Shown here piece by piece: positions 17,718 through 26,871 of a stretch of 64,000 bases of DNA. The notes under the pieces were generated by a model. It worked only from the letters and a program-made list of their open reading frames with translations, was not told the origin of the DNA and did no database searches. Position 1 is the first letter of the stretch; the number at the start of each line of letters is the position of its first letter. This DNA is from Anaerolineales bacterium (lineage in GTDB: Bacteria; Chloroflexota; Anaerolineae; Anaerolineales; Villigracilaceae), in contig JACMLM010000008.1 in assembly GCA_014379595.1 (NCBI GenBank), positions 78,332-142,331 on the forward strand. The letters are read 5' to 3'. The position numbers and the translations under genes were made by a program.

Positions 17718-18233
17718 TCAACTACAGTATTCAATAGCAGACAGGAAATTCTTCTCAAATGAATTGACCGCATCCAGAATAAGCCGCGGCTCATTCCACA
17801 AACCATAATACGATTTCACTCTATCTACATCAGACCATTTCAGTTCATGCCAGCCCGGAATATCTCGTTGACGTTCTTCCAAACGCTTCCGATGAAGGCT
17901 TACGTCTGAACATATACATTCGACCACATTCCACTCCCCATCATATTGAATAGTAAGATCACGCCACATCTCTCGAATGGATTCTGATGGGGCAACGCTA
18001 TCTAAAATAACGGATTGATTTAGACTTAGTTGACGCTTCGCTAATGTGGTCAATAACTCGTAACCAGCAGCACCAAGGGGTTTATCTGGATTACCTTGAA
18101 TTAATTCACTACGTAATAAAACTGCTTCCAACCAATCCTTTGCAAAAACAGGGATGCCAAGTTCACGCCCCACTGCTTCTGCAAGTGTGCTTTTTCCCGA
18201 ACCAGGTAGACCAGAAAAGACGATCAGTTTCAC
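17718..18233 (-). CDS. P-loop kinase-like ATPase (AAA_33 / zeta-toxin superfamily)
   Basis: 171 residues forming one nucleotide kinase fold. Walker A GLPGSGKST is at residues 8-16; VILDSVAPSE is the Walker B region and RKRLEERQRDIPGWHEL is the lid-like segment with conserved arginines. Proteins of this size phosphorylate small molecules such as sugars or antibiotics. No antitoxin gene is adjacent, so a zeta toxin role is not supported. It lies ten bases after the aminotransferase gene on the same strand and may be co-transcribed. Confidence 0.75.
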   Translation of the reverse strand: MKLIVFSGLPGSGKSTLAEAVGRELGIPVFAKDWLEAVLLRSELIQGNPDKPLGAAGYELLTTLAKRQLSLNQSVILDSVAPSESIREMWRDLTIQYDGEWNVVECICSDVSLHRKRLEERQRDIPGWHELKWSDVDRVKSYYGLWNEPRLILDAVNSFEKNFLSAIEYCS

Positions 18234-18243
18234 TTCAATCTAG

Positions 18244-19398
18244 TTAAAGAGCTTTCCGCATCCGCTCAAGCCCTTGCTCAAGAATTTTCCTGGATGTCCC
18301 AAAATTCAAGCGGACATGTCCCTCCCCTTCCTTTCCAAATATTTTTCCTTCGCTCACAGCAACCTTGGCATTCTTTAGGAAGAATTCAAACGGTGAGCCG
18401 TCTATTGCGGTTTGTGTGAAATCAAGCCAGCCCAAATAAGTGGCATCAGGGATGGTCATTTTGACATCTGGCATATACCTCGTAACATACTCTGCGAGAA
18501 AATTTCGATTGCCCGTGAGATATGTACGCAAGTCTTTCAACCATCCGTCACATTGACCGCTGAATGCGATATGCGATGCAAACAATCCCATACTGCTGAC
18601 ATGCAGCCGCAAACGAGAAACTTCTTTCTGATATCGTTGGCGTAATTCGTTGTCAGGGATGATCGCAAATCCACAAAACAAACCTGGCACATTGAAAGTC
18701 TTCGACGGCGCGATCAAAGTAATTGTATTCTTCGCAATTTCAGGGGATAACTTCGCCATCGGAGTAAATTTATTTCCATCAAGCAGTAACTCCGAATGGA
18801 TTTCATCTGAAACGATCAAGACCTTGCTCTTGATACAAATCTCTGCCATTCGTATTAGATCTTTGCGCGAAAAAATTATCCCCAGCGGATTATGCGGATT
18901 ACACAATAAAAATATCCCTGCCTTCTTAACCTGCTTTTCAAAAATATCCCAGTCAATTTCATAACTCAAGATATTTCCATCTACGTGTTTTACAAGCGGC
19001 GCATCAAGCTGTGGAATGCCAACATTATTTTTAACTTCGTGAAATTCATTGTAAACAGGCGTTTGAAAAAGCACACCTTTCTTTGGCGTACAAGCAATCC
19101 GCGCCGCAACACTGAAACCACTGACGATCCCTGTTACAGCTTCAACGGCCTCAGGCTTCACTTTCCAACCATATAAATAGTCCATGCGGGCGGCAACAGT
19201 TTCTTTCAAAACAGAGGATGGTAATTCATAACCCAACACACCTTGATCAACAGCCTTTCGTAATTCATTCAAGATCGGCTTGGGCGCAGGAAAATCCATA
19301 TCTGCCACCCACATAGGCAGCACATCTTTTGGATACCATGTCCACTTATTCAATTTATTAGGGCTGCGACGATTCGGGACATTATCAAAGTTTGTCAT
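18244..19398 (-). CDS. patB: MalY/PatB family PLP-dependent aminotransferase / cystathionine beta-lyase
   Basis: 384 residues from ATG 19398. Fold type I PLP enzyme: N-terminal WVADMDFPAPKPI, GYELPSSVL, CNPHNPLGIIFSRKDL, SDEIHSELLLDGNKFTP, and the PLP lysine in IAPSKTFNVPGL; C-terminal HVRLNFGTSR holds the carboxylate-binding arginine. These blocks are diagnostic for the MalY/PatB branch, which cleaves cystathionine or related C-S bonds. Starts eight bases after the O-methyltransferase stop, so the two form an operon with the P-loop kinase. Confidence 0.88.
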   Translation of the reverse strand: MTNFDNVPNRRSPNKLNKWTWYPKDVLPMWVADMDFPAPKPILNELRKAVDQGVLGYELPSSVLKETVAARMDYLYGWKVKPEAVEAVTGIVSGFSVAARIACTPKKGVLFQTPVYNEFHEVKNNVGIPQLDAPLVKHVDGNILSYEIDWDIFEKQVKKAGIFLLCNPHNPLGIIFSRKDLIRMAEICIKSKVLIVSDEIHSELLLDGNKFTPMAKLSPEIAKNTITLIAPSKTFNVPGLFCGFAIIPDNELRQRYQKEVSRLRLHVSSMGLFASHIAFSGQCDGWLKDLRTYLTGNRNFLAEYVTRYMPDVKMTIPDATYLGWLDFTQTAIDGSPFEFFLKNAKVAVSEGKIFGKEGEGHVRLNFGTSRKILEQGLERMRKAL

Positions 19399-19405
19399 AA
19401 GGTCT

Positions 19406-20044
19406 CTATTTTTTATATGCAACGATCATGCCATCACGCGCAGGCACCAGAGAAACGATCCAATCCGAGTCGCTGGTAATGCGACGCGTAAAGTCGCGCA
19501 CGCCTTCGGTTGCAGGTGTAACATCCTTCTTATCAAAGATACGTCCGCTCCACAACATGTTATCAATGATCAATATTCCACCACTTCGTAATTTTTCCTT
19601 GATGATATCCAAAGAAGCAGGATACGCCTGTTTATCAATATCATTGAAAATGATGTCAAACGGACCGTCAGTTTGACTTAGAGTCTCCACCGCCTCAGCA
19701 TTATGATATTTGACCAGGCCATCGAAACCCAACTTGGACAGATGGATGCTTGCGCTCTTTGACAGTTCCTCATCCCAAACTGTGTGATGAACGATTGCTC
19801 CCCCATTTTCTTTCAACGCTTTTGCAAACCATGCAGTTGAATATCCATATCCAGAACCTAATTCAAATATGGATTTTGCGTTTATCATGCGCGCCAGTTG
19901 ATAACAGTAATATCCGCAGGCGGGACCGATAATTGGAAAATTATTTTTTTCCGCGTGTGCTTCCATCTCCTGCATTTCTTTCTCACGCGGCGGGACGAGA
20001 GATGCAAGATAATCTTGTACAGCGGGATAGGTTAATTCACTCAT
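19406..20044 (-). CDS. Class I SAM-dependent O-methyltransferase (COMT-like)
   Basis: 212 residues from ATG 20044, preceded by GGAGG six bases upstream. SAM-binding motif I is IFELGSGYGYSTAWFA; FDIIFNDIDKQAYPASLDIIKEKLRSGGILIIDNMLW has the acidic residues and the metal-binding D-N of caffeoyl-CoA/catechol O-methyltransferases, which methylate catechol-type hydroxyls with Mg2+. First gene of a likely three-gene operon with the aminotransferase and kinase. Confidence 0.85.
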   Translation of the reverse strand: MSELTYPAVQDYLASLVPPREKEMQEMEAHAEKNNFPIIGPACGYYCYQLARMINAKSIFELGSGYGYSTAWFAKALKENGGAIVHHTVWDEELSKSASIHLSKLGFDGLVKYHNAEAVETLSQTDGPFDIIFNDIDKQAYPASLDIIKEKLRSGGILIIDNMLWSGRIFDKKDVTPATEGVRDFTRRITSDSDWIVSLVPARDGMIVAYKK

Positions 20045-20184
20045 TGTGGCCTCCAAAGAATTTTAGTAAAAGTCAGACGTGTAACATCTACTTGCTATTG
20101 AATTTTACTACCCAACAGCATTGACTTTATAGAACAATTATTCTAAAATCGAGATGTATCGTTTTCACTTAACAAGGAGCAGAT

Positions 20185-20622
20185 ATGAAATTCACACTCG
20201 AACTCCCCATTCGCAAACCACGCGCTGAAGTATGGAAAGCTTTTGATAACGTGGAAAATATGAAAAAGTGGCAGCCTACACTCATCAAATTCGAGAATGT
20301 GAGCGGTACACCCGGTCAGCCTGGCGCAGTTTCAAATCTCATTTATGCTGAAGGCAAACGTGAATTCGTGCTGGTTGAAAAGATCACCTATCGCGCCGAA
20401 CCTGATCAGTTTGACGGCGTTTACGAAAATGATTTTGCAGACAATGTAATAAAAAACTTTTTCATTGCAACCAGTGAAAATGAAACGCTTTGGAAGATGG
20501 AAAATGAATTTAAATTCAAAACATTTATAATGAAAATCATGGGGCCGTTGATGAAAAAGAATTTCGTCATTCGCACCGAAAAAGATATGGCACGATTCAA
20601 AGAATTGGTTGAAAGCCTATAG
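20185..20622 (+). CDS. SRPBCC family protein (polyketide cyclase/COQ10-like), copy 1
   Basis: 145 residues of helix-grip fold: ELPIRKPRAEVWKAFDNVENMKKWQPTLIKFENVSG opens the domain, with central VEKITYRAEPDQFDGVYE strands and a long C-terminal helix. Such proteins bind hydrophobic ligands in a deep pocket; the ligand is unknown. CAAGGAG ribosome site before the ATG. First of three closely spaced genes (DinB and another SRPBCC follow). Confidence 0.8.
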   Translation: MKFTLELPIRKPRAEVWKAFDNVENMKKWQPTLIKFENVSGTPGQPGAVSNLIYAEGKREFVLVEKITYRAEPDQFDGVYENDFADNVIKNFFIATSENETLWKMENEFKFKTFIMKIMGPLMKKNFVIRTEKDMARFKELVESL

Positions 20623-20645
20623 ACCTATAGAGAAGGGAATAAACC

Positions 20646-21134
20646 ATGTTATCTGAACAAGCCCAAAATTTAGTTGAAAAATACCAGTTTCTCAATATGG
20701 TGATCCATGGCAATGTAGAAGGCATCACGCATGAAGAAAGCCTAATGCAGCTGCCATTCGACACAAATTGCATGAACTGGGTGATGGGGCACATCGTCAC
20801 CAATCGCAGTCATGTGCTGGAAGCCGTAAATGCAGCTCATATATGGCGGGATGATGTCCGTAATTTGTATCATACGGGCACAGCACCGATCAAACCAGAA
20901 AGTACTGCTCTACAATTTGAGAAGCTTCTGGCCTATCTCGATGAAAGCGTGGAATTGCTCAAAGCGGCACTGGAAAATGTCAGTGCTGAGCGGCTGGCAG
21001 AAAACTTTACCAATTATCGGGGCGAAAAGACGCGCGAAGCACATCTACTTGGATTTCACTGGCATGAGACATATCACATTGGACAATTGGAAATATTCAA
21101 AGATATGGCATTGGCAGGCAGAGCATCGAAGTAA
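20646..21134 (+). CDS. DinB-like four-helix-bundle protein
   Basis: 162 residues. Pattern of the DinB/YfiT superfamily: MNWVMGHIVTNRSHVLEAV with the first metal-binding His, and GFHWHETYHIGQLEIFKD with the His pair near the C-terminus. Related proteins are nickel- or zinc-dependent thiol transferases, for example bacillithiol or mycothiol dependent. The substrate is unknown. Lies 23 bases after the SRPBCC gene. Confidence 0.8.
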   Translation: MLSEQAQNLVEKYQFLNMVIHGNVEGITHEESLMQLPFDTNCMNWVMGHIVTNRSHVLEAVNAAHIWRDDVRNLYHTGTAPIKPESTALQFEKLLAYLDESVELLKAALENVSAERLAENFTNYRGEKTREAHLLGFHWHETYHIGQLEIFKDMALAGRASK

Positions 21135-21163
21135 GATCATAATTTAAACAGTATAATCGCCGC

Positions 21164-21604
21164 ATGAAACAAGGAACTTTCGAAAAGCAGATTTTTATCC
21201 AATCTGATGTTGCGACAGTTGTTGGAGTGGTAGCGAATTACAATCAACATCACAAAATTCACCCGCTGATCGAGAAAGTGGAGCAAGCAAAGGATGCTCC
21301 TGCGGGTATACAGCGTTTTTTCATCACGGATCGGCTGCAATGGGGGCCATTCAAATTCAAGATAAAATATCGTGCTGATATTATTTCTGTCACGGAAGAT
21401 ACCGTCCACACCGAAGCATATCAATCTCCAAACACATTCGTCGAAAATATAACAAAGGTCACGCCAACACAAAACGGTGTGACCTTGCATGAAACCATCA
21501 CGCTCAAAGCGCCTGATCTTTTGTTCAGTTATGCATTTGGGCAGGCGCAAATTGCCCATGAGGAAATGCTCAAACGGATAAAGAATTTCGTGGAAACGCT
21601 TTAA
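21164..21604 (+). CDS. SRPBCC family protein, copy 2
   Basis: 146 residues of helix-grip fold. QSDVATVVGVVANYNQHHKIHPLIEKVEQ is the N-terminal helix region and ITLKAPDLLFSYAFGQAQIAHEEMLKRIKNFVETL the C-terminal helix. Only distantly similar to the copy at 20185, so not a recent duplication. Ends before a clear terminator, which closes the three-gene run. Confidence 0.72.
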   Translation: MKQGTFEKQIFIQSDVATVVGVVANYNQHHKIHPLIEKVEQAKDAPAGIQRFFITDRLQWGPFKFKIKYRADIISVTEDTVHTEAYQSPNTFVENITKVTPTQNGVTLHETITLKAPDLLFSYAFGQAQIAHEEMLKRIKNFVETL

Positions 21605-21634
21605 ACCAGAATGGCGATTGGTGATAGAATAATT

Positions 21635-21660
21635 GAAAAAGCCCTAACGGGCTTTTTCAA
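21635..21660 (+). terminator. Intrinsic terminator after the SRPBCC/DinB run
   Basis: GAAAAAGCCC-TAAC-GGGCTTTTTC. The T-run follows on the plus strand and the A-run on the other side makes it symmetric. Confidence 0.85.
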
Positions 21661-21693
21661 TGTAAGCAAAAAGCAAGGATAACTCACTCGTAC

Positions 21694-22878
21694 ATGAAAT
21701 ATAACTTTCACCTTTTCTGGCGCACTTTCTACCGCTCATTCTTCGGCGCAAAGAACACTCCTGCCCGCCTCACTCGAAAACGCTTTCTCTTTCTTCTGCT
21801 CTTCTACACAGTCTGGCCTGTCGGTGGACTCGTGCACTGGTTTTGTTTTTGGCTGGACGACATCCTCTTCCCCGCCTACAAAAACCATCCCATTGAAAAG
21901 CCCTTATTTATTCTCGGCAATCTGCGCAGCGGCTCAACATTTTTGCATCGCCTGCTTTCACGCGATACAGAAACCTTCACCAGTTTAACCACCTGGGATA
22001 TTTACCTAACCCCTTCCGTCACGCAAAAGAAGATCACACAGTTCTTCGCGCGGCTTGATACAAAATATTTCAATAATACTTTTCATCGCCTGCTCCACAA
22101 ATTTGACCGTGCCACGCTCGGCAAATTAAAGATCCATCCCATTTCTTTCTTCCAACCCGAAGAGGACGAAAATATCCACCTGCATATTTGGGATGGTTTC
22201 TTCGTCACATTCCTCTTCCCTTTCATGGACGAGATGCCGAACTATCTGCACTTCGATGAAGCTCTCAGCCCTGAACATAAAAAACGCATCATGACTTTCT
22301 ACAAATCCATGATACAGCGTCACATGTATGCTACGGGTAAAAAATATTTCGTGGCGAAGAATCCAGCTTTCAGCGCAAAGATCGAAACGCTCGTAGATTT
22401 CTTCCCAGAGGCACGCATTATTTATCTTGCACGCAATCCGCTGGATATGCTCCCCTCAACTATTTCATGGATCAACTATGCGCGCCGTCAATTCACTGAC
22501 CCTGAACCTGGATATTTGTATCTGGACGAGATCGTAGACATGACCAAACACTGGTATGAACATCCTCTTACATATTTGGATGCGCATCCATCTCCCCGAC
22601 ACCTGATCATGAAATACGATGACTTGGTTCAGCGCCCGGAGGCAGTGATCCGCGCGTTCTATGAACAATTTGGCTATCCTGATAAGCCCGGTCTGCCCGT
22701 TATCATTGACCGTGCCGTAAAAGAGACGCTCGCCCACCATAGTGAACACATTTACTCTTACGAAGAAATGGGATTCACCCGCGAACAGATATTGGAAATG
22801 TATCCCGATGTTTTCAAACGCTTTAATTTTGAAACGCGTGAGGTTGAAGTAGTTCCGAGTGTCAAGCTGGAAAGATAA
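21694..22878 (+). CDS. Sulfotransferase family protein
   Basis: 394 residues. The PAPS 5'-phosphosulfate loop is LGNLRSGSTFLHRLL (about 74-88) and the 3'-phosphate motif is IIYLARNPLDMLPSTISW. The N-terminus is hydrophobic (about 30-60) and basic, so the enzyme is probably membrane associated. Family members transfer sulfate to carbohydrates, lipids or proteins. No PAPS synthesis gene is nearby. Confidence 0.85.
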   Translation: MKYNFHLFWRTFYRSFFGAKNTPARLTRKRFLFLLLFYTVWPVGGLVHWFCFWLDDILFPAYKNHPIEKPLFILGNLRSGSTFLHRLLSRDTETFTSLTTWDIYLTPSVTQKKITQFFARLDTKYFNNTFHRLLHKFDRATLGKLKIHPISFFQPEEDENIHLHIWDGFFVTFLFPFMDEMPNYLHFDEALSPEHKKRIMTFYKSMIQRHMYATGKKYFVAKNPAFSAKIETLVDFFPEARIIYLARNPLDMLPSTISWINYARRQFTDPEPGYLYLDEIVDMTKHWYEHPLTYLDAHPSPRHLIMKYDDLVQRPEAVIRAFYEQFGYPDKPGLPVIIDRAVKETLAHHSEHIYSYEEMGFTREQILEMYPDVFKRFNFETREVEVVPSVKLER

Positions 22879-22900
22879 AAAAATATAAAACCAGAAAATA

Positions 22901-22930
22901 AAAATGCCCAGAATTTCTTCTGGGCATTTT
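22901..22930. terminator. Bidirectional terminator between sulfotransferase and lgt
   Basis: AAAATGCCCAGAA-TTTC-TTCTGGGCATTTT, flanked by A and T runs, lies between two convergent genes. Confidence 0.88.
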
Positions 22931-22932
22931 GT

Positions 22933-24024
22933 TTACTTCTTCGTTGTCTTTGGCTTTGTAGTTTTCGATGTTGTCGTTTTTTGTTTAGTTGTTTTTGATT
23001 TGGTCGTTTTAGGCTTTACAGCAATCTTCTTCGTAGGCGCCGCTTTCTTTGTCACTGACTTTGACCCTGCGCTGGTAAGCACAGCATTGGCCGATTTTTT
23101 ACTTGTCACTTCCTCGTTCATCTCATCAAGTGTAGCAGGTGTTAGCGCACGAGTACGAGTCTTCTTCTCCACCGGCTTGATGTGATATTCCTCCTCCCAG
23201 CCTTCTGCAGCAGCAAGCTGTAATTTGCCATAACGGACAAGCAGCATCACAACGCCTACAACTGCCATTAGAACTGAAACCAGCATTGTATAGCTGACAA
23301 ATGAATCACCAATGCGCGGCTGGTCTGGGCGGAAGAATTCAATGAAAGTGCGCGCCACTCCTGCAAAGACTAACCATAGTGAAAAGATAGCACCGGGCTT
23401 CATCTTATCTTTGTATTGGCGTGAAATCCATATGAGCAATAAGGCCAGTAAAATATTGAGAATCATTTCATAAGCAAATGTTGGGTGAAAACGGGTAGCC
23501 TCACTTAAATCTGCGAACTGTGGAAGGCGGTGTTGAGCATCAATTGGAATGCCCCATGGAAGTTTTGTCGGCTGGCCGTACAGTTCTTGATTAACGAAGT
23601 TCGCCGGCCGTGCTAATGCCTGACCAATAAATATGGCAGGTGCAATGGCATCAAGAAAGAGCCAAATATCCATTCCATTTTGTTTGAGGAAAAAGTATAA
23701 AGCAATGGCTCCAAATAGCAGGCCGCCGAAGAAATGTAATCCCCCTTCGGGGATGTTGATGATGTTTATAGGGTTATCAATGTAATATCTGCTGCCACCG
23801 AGAATATTATTAACGACATACCATAAACGCGCACCAATAATCCCAGCTGGCAGAACCCATATTAGTGCATCCCAAATACTCTCCCCGTTTTCACCGCGAC
23901 GTTTGATCTCACGCTCTGCAATCAGAGCGCCTACCACTGCACCTAACATTACCAACACACCATACCAACGCAAAATAATGGGGATGCTGAATAACTTGAA
24001 CGAAAAAATTACTGGATCTATCAT
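22933..24024 (-). CDS. lgt: Prolipoprotein diacylglyceryl transferase with a Lys/Thr-rich C-terminal tail
   Basis: 363 residues. About 270 form the seven-helix Lgt core, which transfers diacylglycerol from phosphatidylglycerol to the lipobox Cys. Family landmarks: LRWYGVLVMLG at the N-terminus, ARLWYVVNN, GGLHFFGGL and ARPANFVNQELYGQPT, equivalent to the R-x-x-N-F-x-N-x-E-x-x-G signature, then FHPTFAYEMI. The remaining about 90 residues are a cytoplasmic tail ending in tandem K/T/P repeats (TTKPK, TTKSK, TTKQK and similar). The lgt core is not in doubt; the tail is unusual. The many lipoproteins in this window depend on it. Confidence 0.93.
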   Translation of the reverse strand: MIDPVIFSFKLFSIPIILRWYGVLVMLGAVVGALIAEREIKRRGENGESIWDALIWVLPAGIIGARLWYVVNNILGGSRYYIDNPINIINIPEGGLHFFGGLLFGAIALYFFLKQNGMDIWLFLDAIAPAIFIGQALARPANFVNQELYGQPTKLPWGIPIDAQHRLPQFADLSEATRFHPTFAYEMILNILLALLLIWISRQYKDKMKPGAIFSLWLVFAGVARTFIEFFRPDQPRIGDSFVSYTMLVSVLMAVVGVVMLLVRYGKLQLAAAEGWEEEYHIKPVEKKTRTRALTPATLDEMNEEVTSKKSANAVLTSAGSKSVTKKAAPTKKIAVKPKTTKSKTTKQKTTTSKTTKPKTTKK

Positions 24025-24106
24025 TGATTACCTCTGAGTTTAAGTTTTGCGAATTATATCATCCAAATATTTGAAAGATTTCAACAGCAAAAGAGAAAAA
24101 CTCATA

Positions 24107-24135
24107 TTGCATCATACGCGCGAGAGTGCTATAAT
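24107..24135 (+). promoter_or_regulatory. Sigma-70-type promoter of rho
   Basis: TTGCAT, a 17-base spacer and TATAAT. Transcription would begin near 24142, leaving an untranslated leader of about 190 bases before rho. Confidence 0.65.
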
Positions 24136-24264
24136 ATCGCTACTTCCCCAGAATTTTGATAAAGCACATCTATAAACCGCAGCACCAACAATACCGCGTG
24201 CGGAAAATGTAACGAGAACCTTGACCGAAATCCCTGATTCAACAACAACTTCCTAAGGAAATTC

Positions 24265-24296
24265 ACCAGCCCGCTAAAACAGTTGCTGGTTTTTTC
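24265..24296 (+). terminator. Terminator-like hairpin in the rho leader
   Basis: ACCAGC, a 14-base loop and GCTGGT, followed by TTTTTT, about 40 bases before the rho start and well downstream of the promoter. Upstream in the same leader, at 24208, an ATG is followed directly by TAA. The layout suggests attenuation of rho, as known by a different mechanism for rho in E. coli. Confidence 0.6.
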
Positions 24297-24335
24297 GCAT
24301 TATCCCATTCCAAAGTCCCTCAGAGAAACTCACAC

Positions 24336-25613
24336 ATGAAAATACTTGAACTAGAAAATGAGCCGCTGTCAAAGCTGCGCGGCATGGCAAAAACCCTCAA
24401 TATTCCTAATTTCAACCGCTTGAAAAAGGAATCGCTCGCGATGATGATCCGCGAGGCCGAGGCGCAAAAGGAGGGTATTGAACTACGCGGCGGTATTCTC
24501 GAGATCATGAGCGAAGGCATAGGCTTTCTGCGGGCCACCAATTATCGCATTAGCGACCAGGATGTTTATGTATCACAAGCCCAGCTAAGAAAATACGACT
24601 TACGCGCAGGTGATCTGGTTATTGGGCAGGTCCGCCCGCCGCGCGAAAGTGAAAGACATTTCGGGTTGCTCAAAGTAGAATCAATTAATGGATTGGAACC
24701 AGAAACAGGCGGACGTAGAGTTATCTTTGAAAATCTAACTCCCATTTTCCCAGAAGTACGTTTTGACCTTGAAATCGAACATGACACGTTAGCTCCTCGT
24801 CTCATAAACTTGATCGCTCCCATAGGCAGAGGCCAGCGCGGATTAATAGTTTCACCTCCCAAGGCGGGTAAGACCACGATCCTCAAGCAAATTGCGAACT
24901 CTATTTCAACTAAATATCCAGATGTACATCTTATTATTGCTCTTATTGGTGAACGTCCTGAAGAAGTAACTGATATGGATCGCTCTGTAGATGCGGAAGT
25001 GGTTGCATCCACTTTTGATGAACCAGTTACCGCCCACGTCCGTACGGCTGAACTCGCTCTCGAGCGTGCAAAACGTCTCGTTGAGATCGGCCGCCATGTG
25101 GTCATATTAATGGACTCGATCACACGCCTTGCCCGCGCCTATAACCTCGTCGTTAATCCATCTGGGCGCACCCTCTCCGGTGGTATGGATCCATCTGCGC
25201 TTTACCCGCCCAAGCGCTTCTTCGGTGCGGCTCGTAACGTGGAAGATGGCGGATCATTGACCATTATCGCCACCTGCCTCGTGGACACCGGTTCCCGCCT
25301 TGATGATGTTGTGTATGAAGAATTCAAAGGCACCGGCAATATGGAATTAATCCTCTCCCGCAAACTACAGGAACGCCGCATCTTCCCCGCAGTGGATATC
25401 GAACGCTCGTCCACCCGCCGCGAAGACCTGCTCCTCGGACCTGATCTTCTCCAGCGTGTCTGGTTGATGCGCCGTATGTTCATTCAAATGATCTCACCTC
25501 CTCCACAAGGTGCAGGTATGGATCATTCCGTAGCCACTGAAGCCATCATCACCCGCATGGAACGTGCGAAAAATAATATTGAATTCTTAGAGAATCTTAC
25601 AAAAGACGCGTAA
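24336..25613 (+). CDS. rho: Transcription termination factor Rho
   Basis: 425 residues, standard length. Rho N-terminal helix bundle at 1-45, the cold-shock-like RNA-binding domain at about 46-125 (GGILEIMSEGIGFLRATNY), then the ATPase: Walker A SPPKAGKTT at 173-181, Q- and R-loop regions and GNMELILSRKLQERRIFPAVDIERSSTRREDLLLG. Rho is a hexameric RNA-DNA translocase that ends transcription of untranslated RNA. Preceded by its own promoter and a leader terminator. Confidence 0.97.
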   Translation: MKILELENEPLSKLRGMAKTLNIPNFNRLKKESLAMMIREAEAQKEGIELRGGILEIMSEGIGFLRATNYRISDQDVYVSQAQLRKYDLRAGDLVIGQVRPPRESERHFGLLKVESINGLEPETGGRRVIFENLTPIFPEVRFDLEIEHDTLAPRLINLIAPIGRGQRGLIVSPPKAGKTTILKQIANSISTKYPDVHLIIALIGERPEEVTDMDRSVDAEVVASTFDEPVTAHVRTAELALERAKRLVEIGRHVVILMDSITRLARAYNLVVNPSGRTLSGGMDPSALYPPKRFFGAARNVEDGGSLTIIATCLVDTGSRLDDVVYEEFKGTGNMELILSRKLQERRIFPAVDIERSSTRREDLLLGPDLLQRVWLMRRMFIQMISPPPQGAGMDHSVATEAIITRMERAKNNIEFLENLTKDA

Positions 25614-25645
25614 CGCGAATTGTCAACTTGTGCCATAATTAAAGA

Positions 25646-26797
25646 ATGAAAAGCCTTTTAGAGAAAATTCGATCCTTCTTTGCGTCACTTGGGACCAAAC
25701 TTAAGCGCAAACCAAAAAGTGAGTCAGCCAATAGCGAATCACCGAGCAGAGGCAAAGCGGATCGTTTTACTATTATTAGCTGGGTCGTGACAGTTTTTGT
25801 CGTATTAACTTTATTAATTTCGACAATTCTTTACAAGAATTCACTCCCAGCCATAATTCCCCCACTGCCAACCGCAGTCCCTACAGATACATCAGGCACT
25901 GGTCAACCTCAAACTGGAGAACCAGTGAACGGGTCGGCTGCGATCGGAATTTCATCCATCTTGCGTGAACTGCAATTAAAGACCAATATCCCGGAAAGAC
26001 CGCGCTATGAGTCTGTCCTCTACCGTGTTTCCCGCGGTGATGCCATGATGGGTATTGCAGATGATTTTAAGATCAAATACGAAACCATTCTTTATGTAAA
26101 CAAACAATTGGATGATAACCCGCACAGCCTTAAGCCCGGCATGGAACTACTCATTCCTCCCATGGATGGGCTGTATTATGAATGGAAAGATGGCGATACG
26201 TTTGAAACTGTTGCGGAAAAATTCTATGCAGATGCAGACGATATACTAACTTTTCCCGGCAACAAAGTTGACCTCACTGATCCAAAAATAGAGCCAGGGA
26301 CATTGGTGATGATCCCAGGCGGCTCACGCGAATTACGCAATTGGGCGGCAGATTTGCAAACGCAAGGCAGAGGAACGGGCACTGGCACATCTGAGATCGG
26401 TGGAAACGCATGCGGTGGCGGCCCAGTTGGTTCGGGCCTAGGCTGGCCTGCAGATGATCACACTCTCTCTGGAAACCCCTACGGCCCCGGTCATCTTGGA
26501 ATTGATATCTCCGCTCCTGAAGGCTCGAGTGTTTATGCGGCAGGTACTGGCGTTGTGACCATGGCACAAGGCGGCTACAATTATGGTTACGGCAATGTTA
26601 TCCAAATTGATCACGGCAATGGATTTGTGACAGTCTATGCCCACTTAAGCCAGATCAATGTGGGGCCATGTCAAGCTGTGGGGCAAGGTACATTGATCGG
26701 TCTTTCCGGTAATACGGGCAATTCCTTTGGCGCACATTTGCATTTCGAGATCCGCTCCGGCGGCACTAACGTCAACCCGTATGAAATTGTTCAATAG
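25646..26797 (+). CDS. Membrane-anchored LysM-LysM-M23 peptidoglycan endopeptidase
   Basis: 383 residues. Cytoplasmic basic N-terminus, one transmembrane helix (about 46-68), Pro/Thr linker, two LysM-like modules (about 125-175 and 180-230), then the LytM/M23 domain (about 275-380). Zinc ligands: H and D of GHLGIDIS and the H-x-H of GAHLHFE. It would cut peptide cross-links in murein, or act as a non-catalytic regulator, although all the ligands seem present. Starts 32 bases after rho and may be read through from it. Confidence 0.88.
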   Translation: MKSLLEKIRSFFASLGTKLKRKPKSESANSESPSRGKADRFTIISWVVTVFVVLTLLISTILYKNSLPAIIPPLPTAVPTDTSGTGQPQTGEPVNGSAAIGISSILRELQLKTNIPERPRYESVLYRVSRGDAMMGIADDFKIKYETILYVNKQLDDNPHSLKPGMELLIPPMDGLYYEWKDGDTFETVAEKFYADADDILTFPGNKVDLTDPKIEPGTLVMIPGGSRELRNWAADLQTQGRGTGTGTSEIGGNACGGGPVGSGLGWPADDHTLSGNPYGPGHLGIDISAPEGSSVYAAGTGVVTMAQGGYNYGYGNVIQIDHGNGFVTVYAHLSQINVGPCQAVGQGTLIGLSGNTGNSFGAHLHFEIRSGGTNVNPYEIVQ

Positions 26798-26871
26798 AGA
26801 CGTAAACAAGTAGACAGGTAGACAGAAACACGATAACTTCCTATGTACTTGTCTACCTACTTACTTTTCCC

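Noticed and set aside
17718..18233. Zeta-type toxin
   Set aside because: It has the P-loop kinase fold but no adjacent antitoxin gene; the neighbours are biosynthetic enzymes.
21137..21559. 140-codon minus-strand frame over the second SRPBCC gene
   Set aside because: Antisense shadow of a well-supported plus-strand gene; no ribosome site or recognisable domain.
26800..26871. Hairpin formed by GTAGACA repeats between the M23 gene and birA
   Set aside because: The repeats are direct as well as inverted, the loop is long and no T-run follows; not a terminator.
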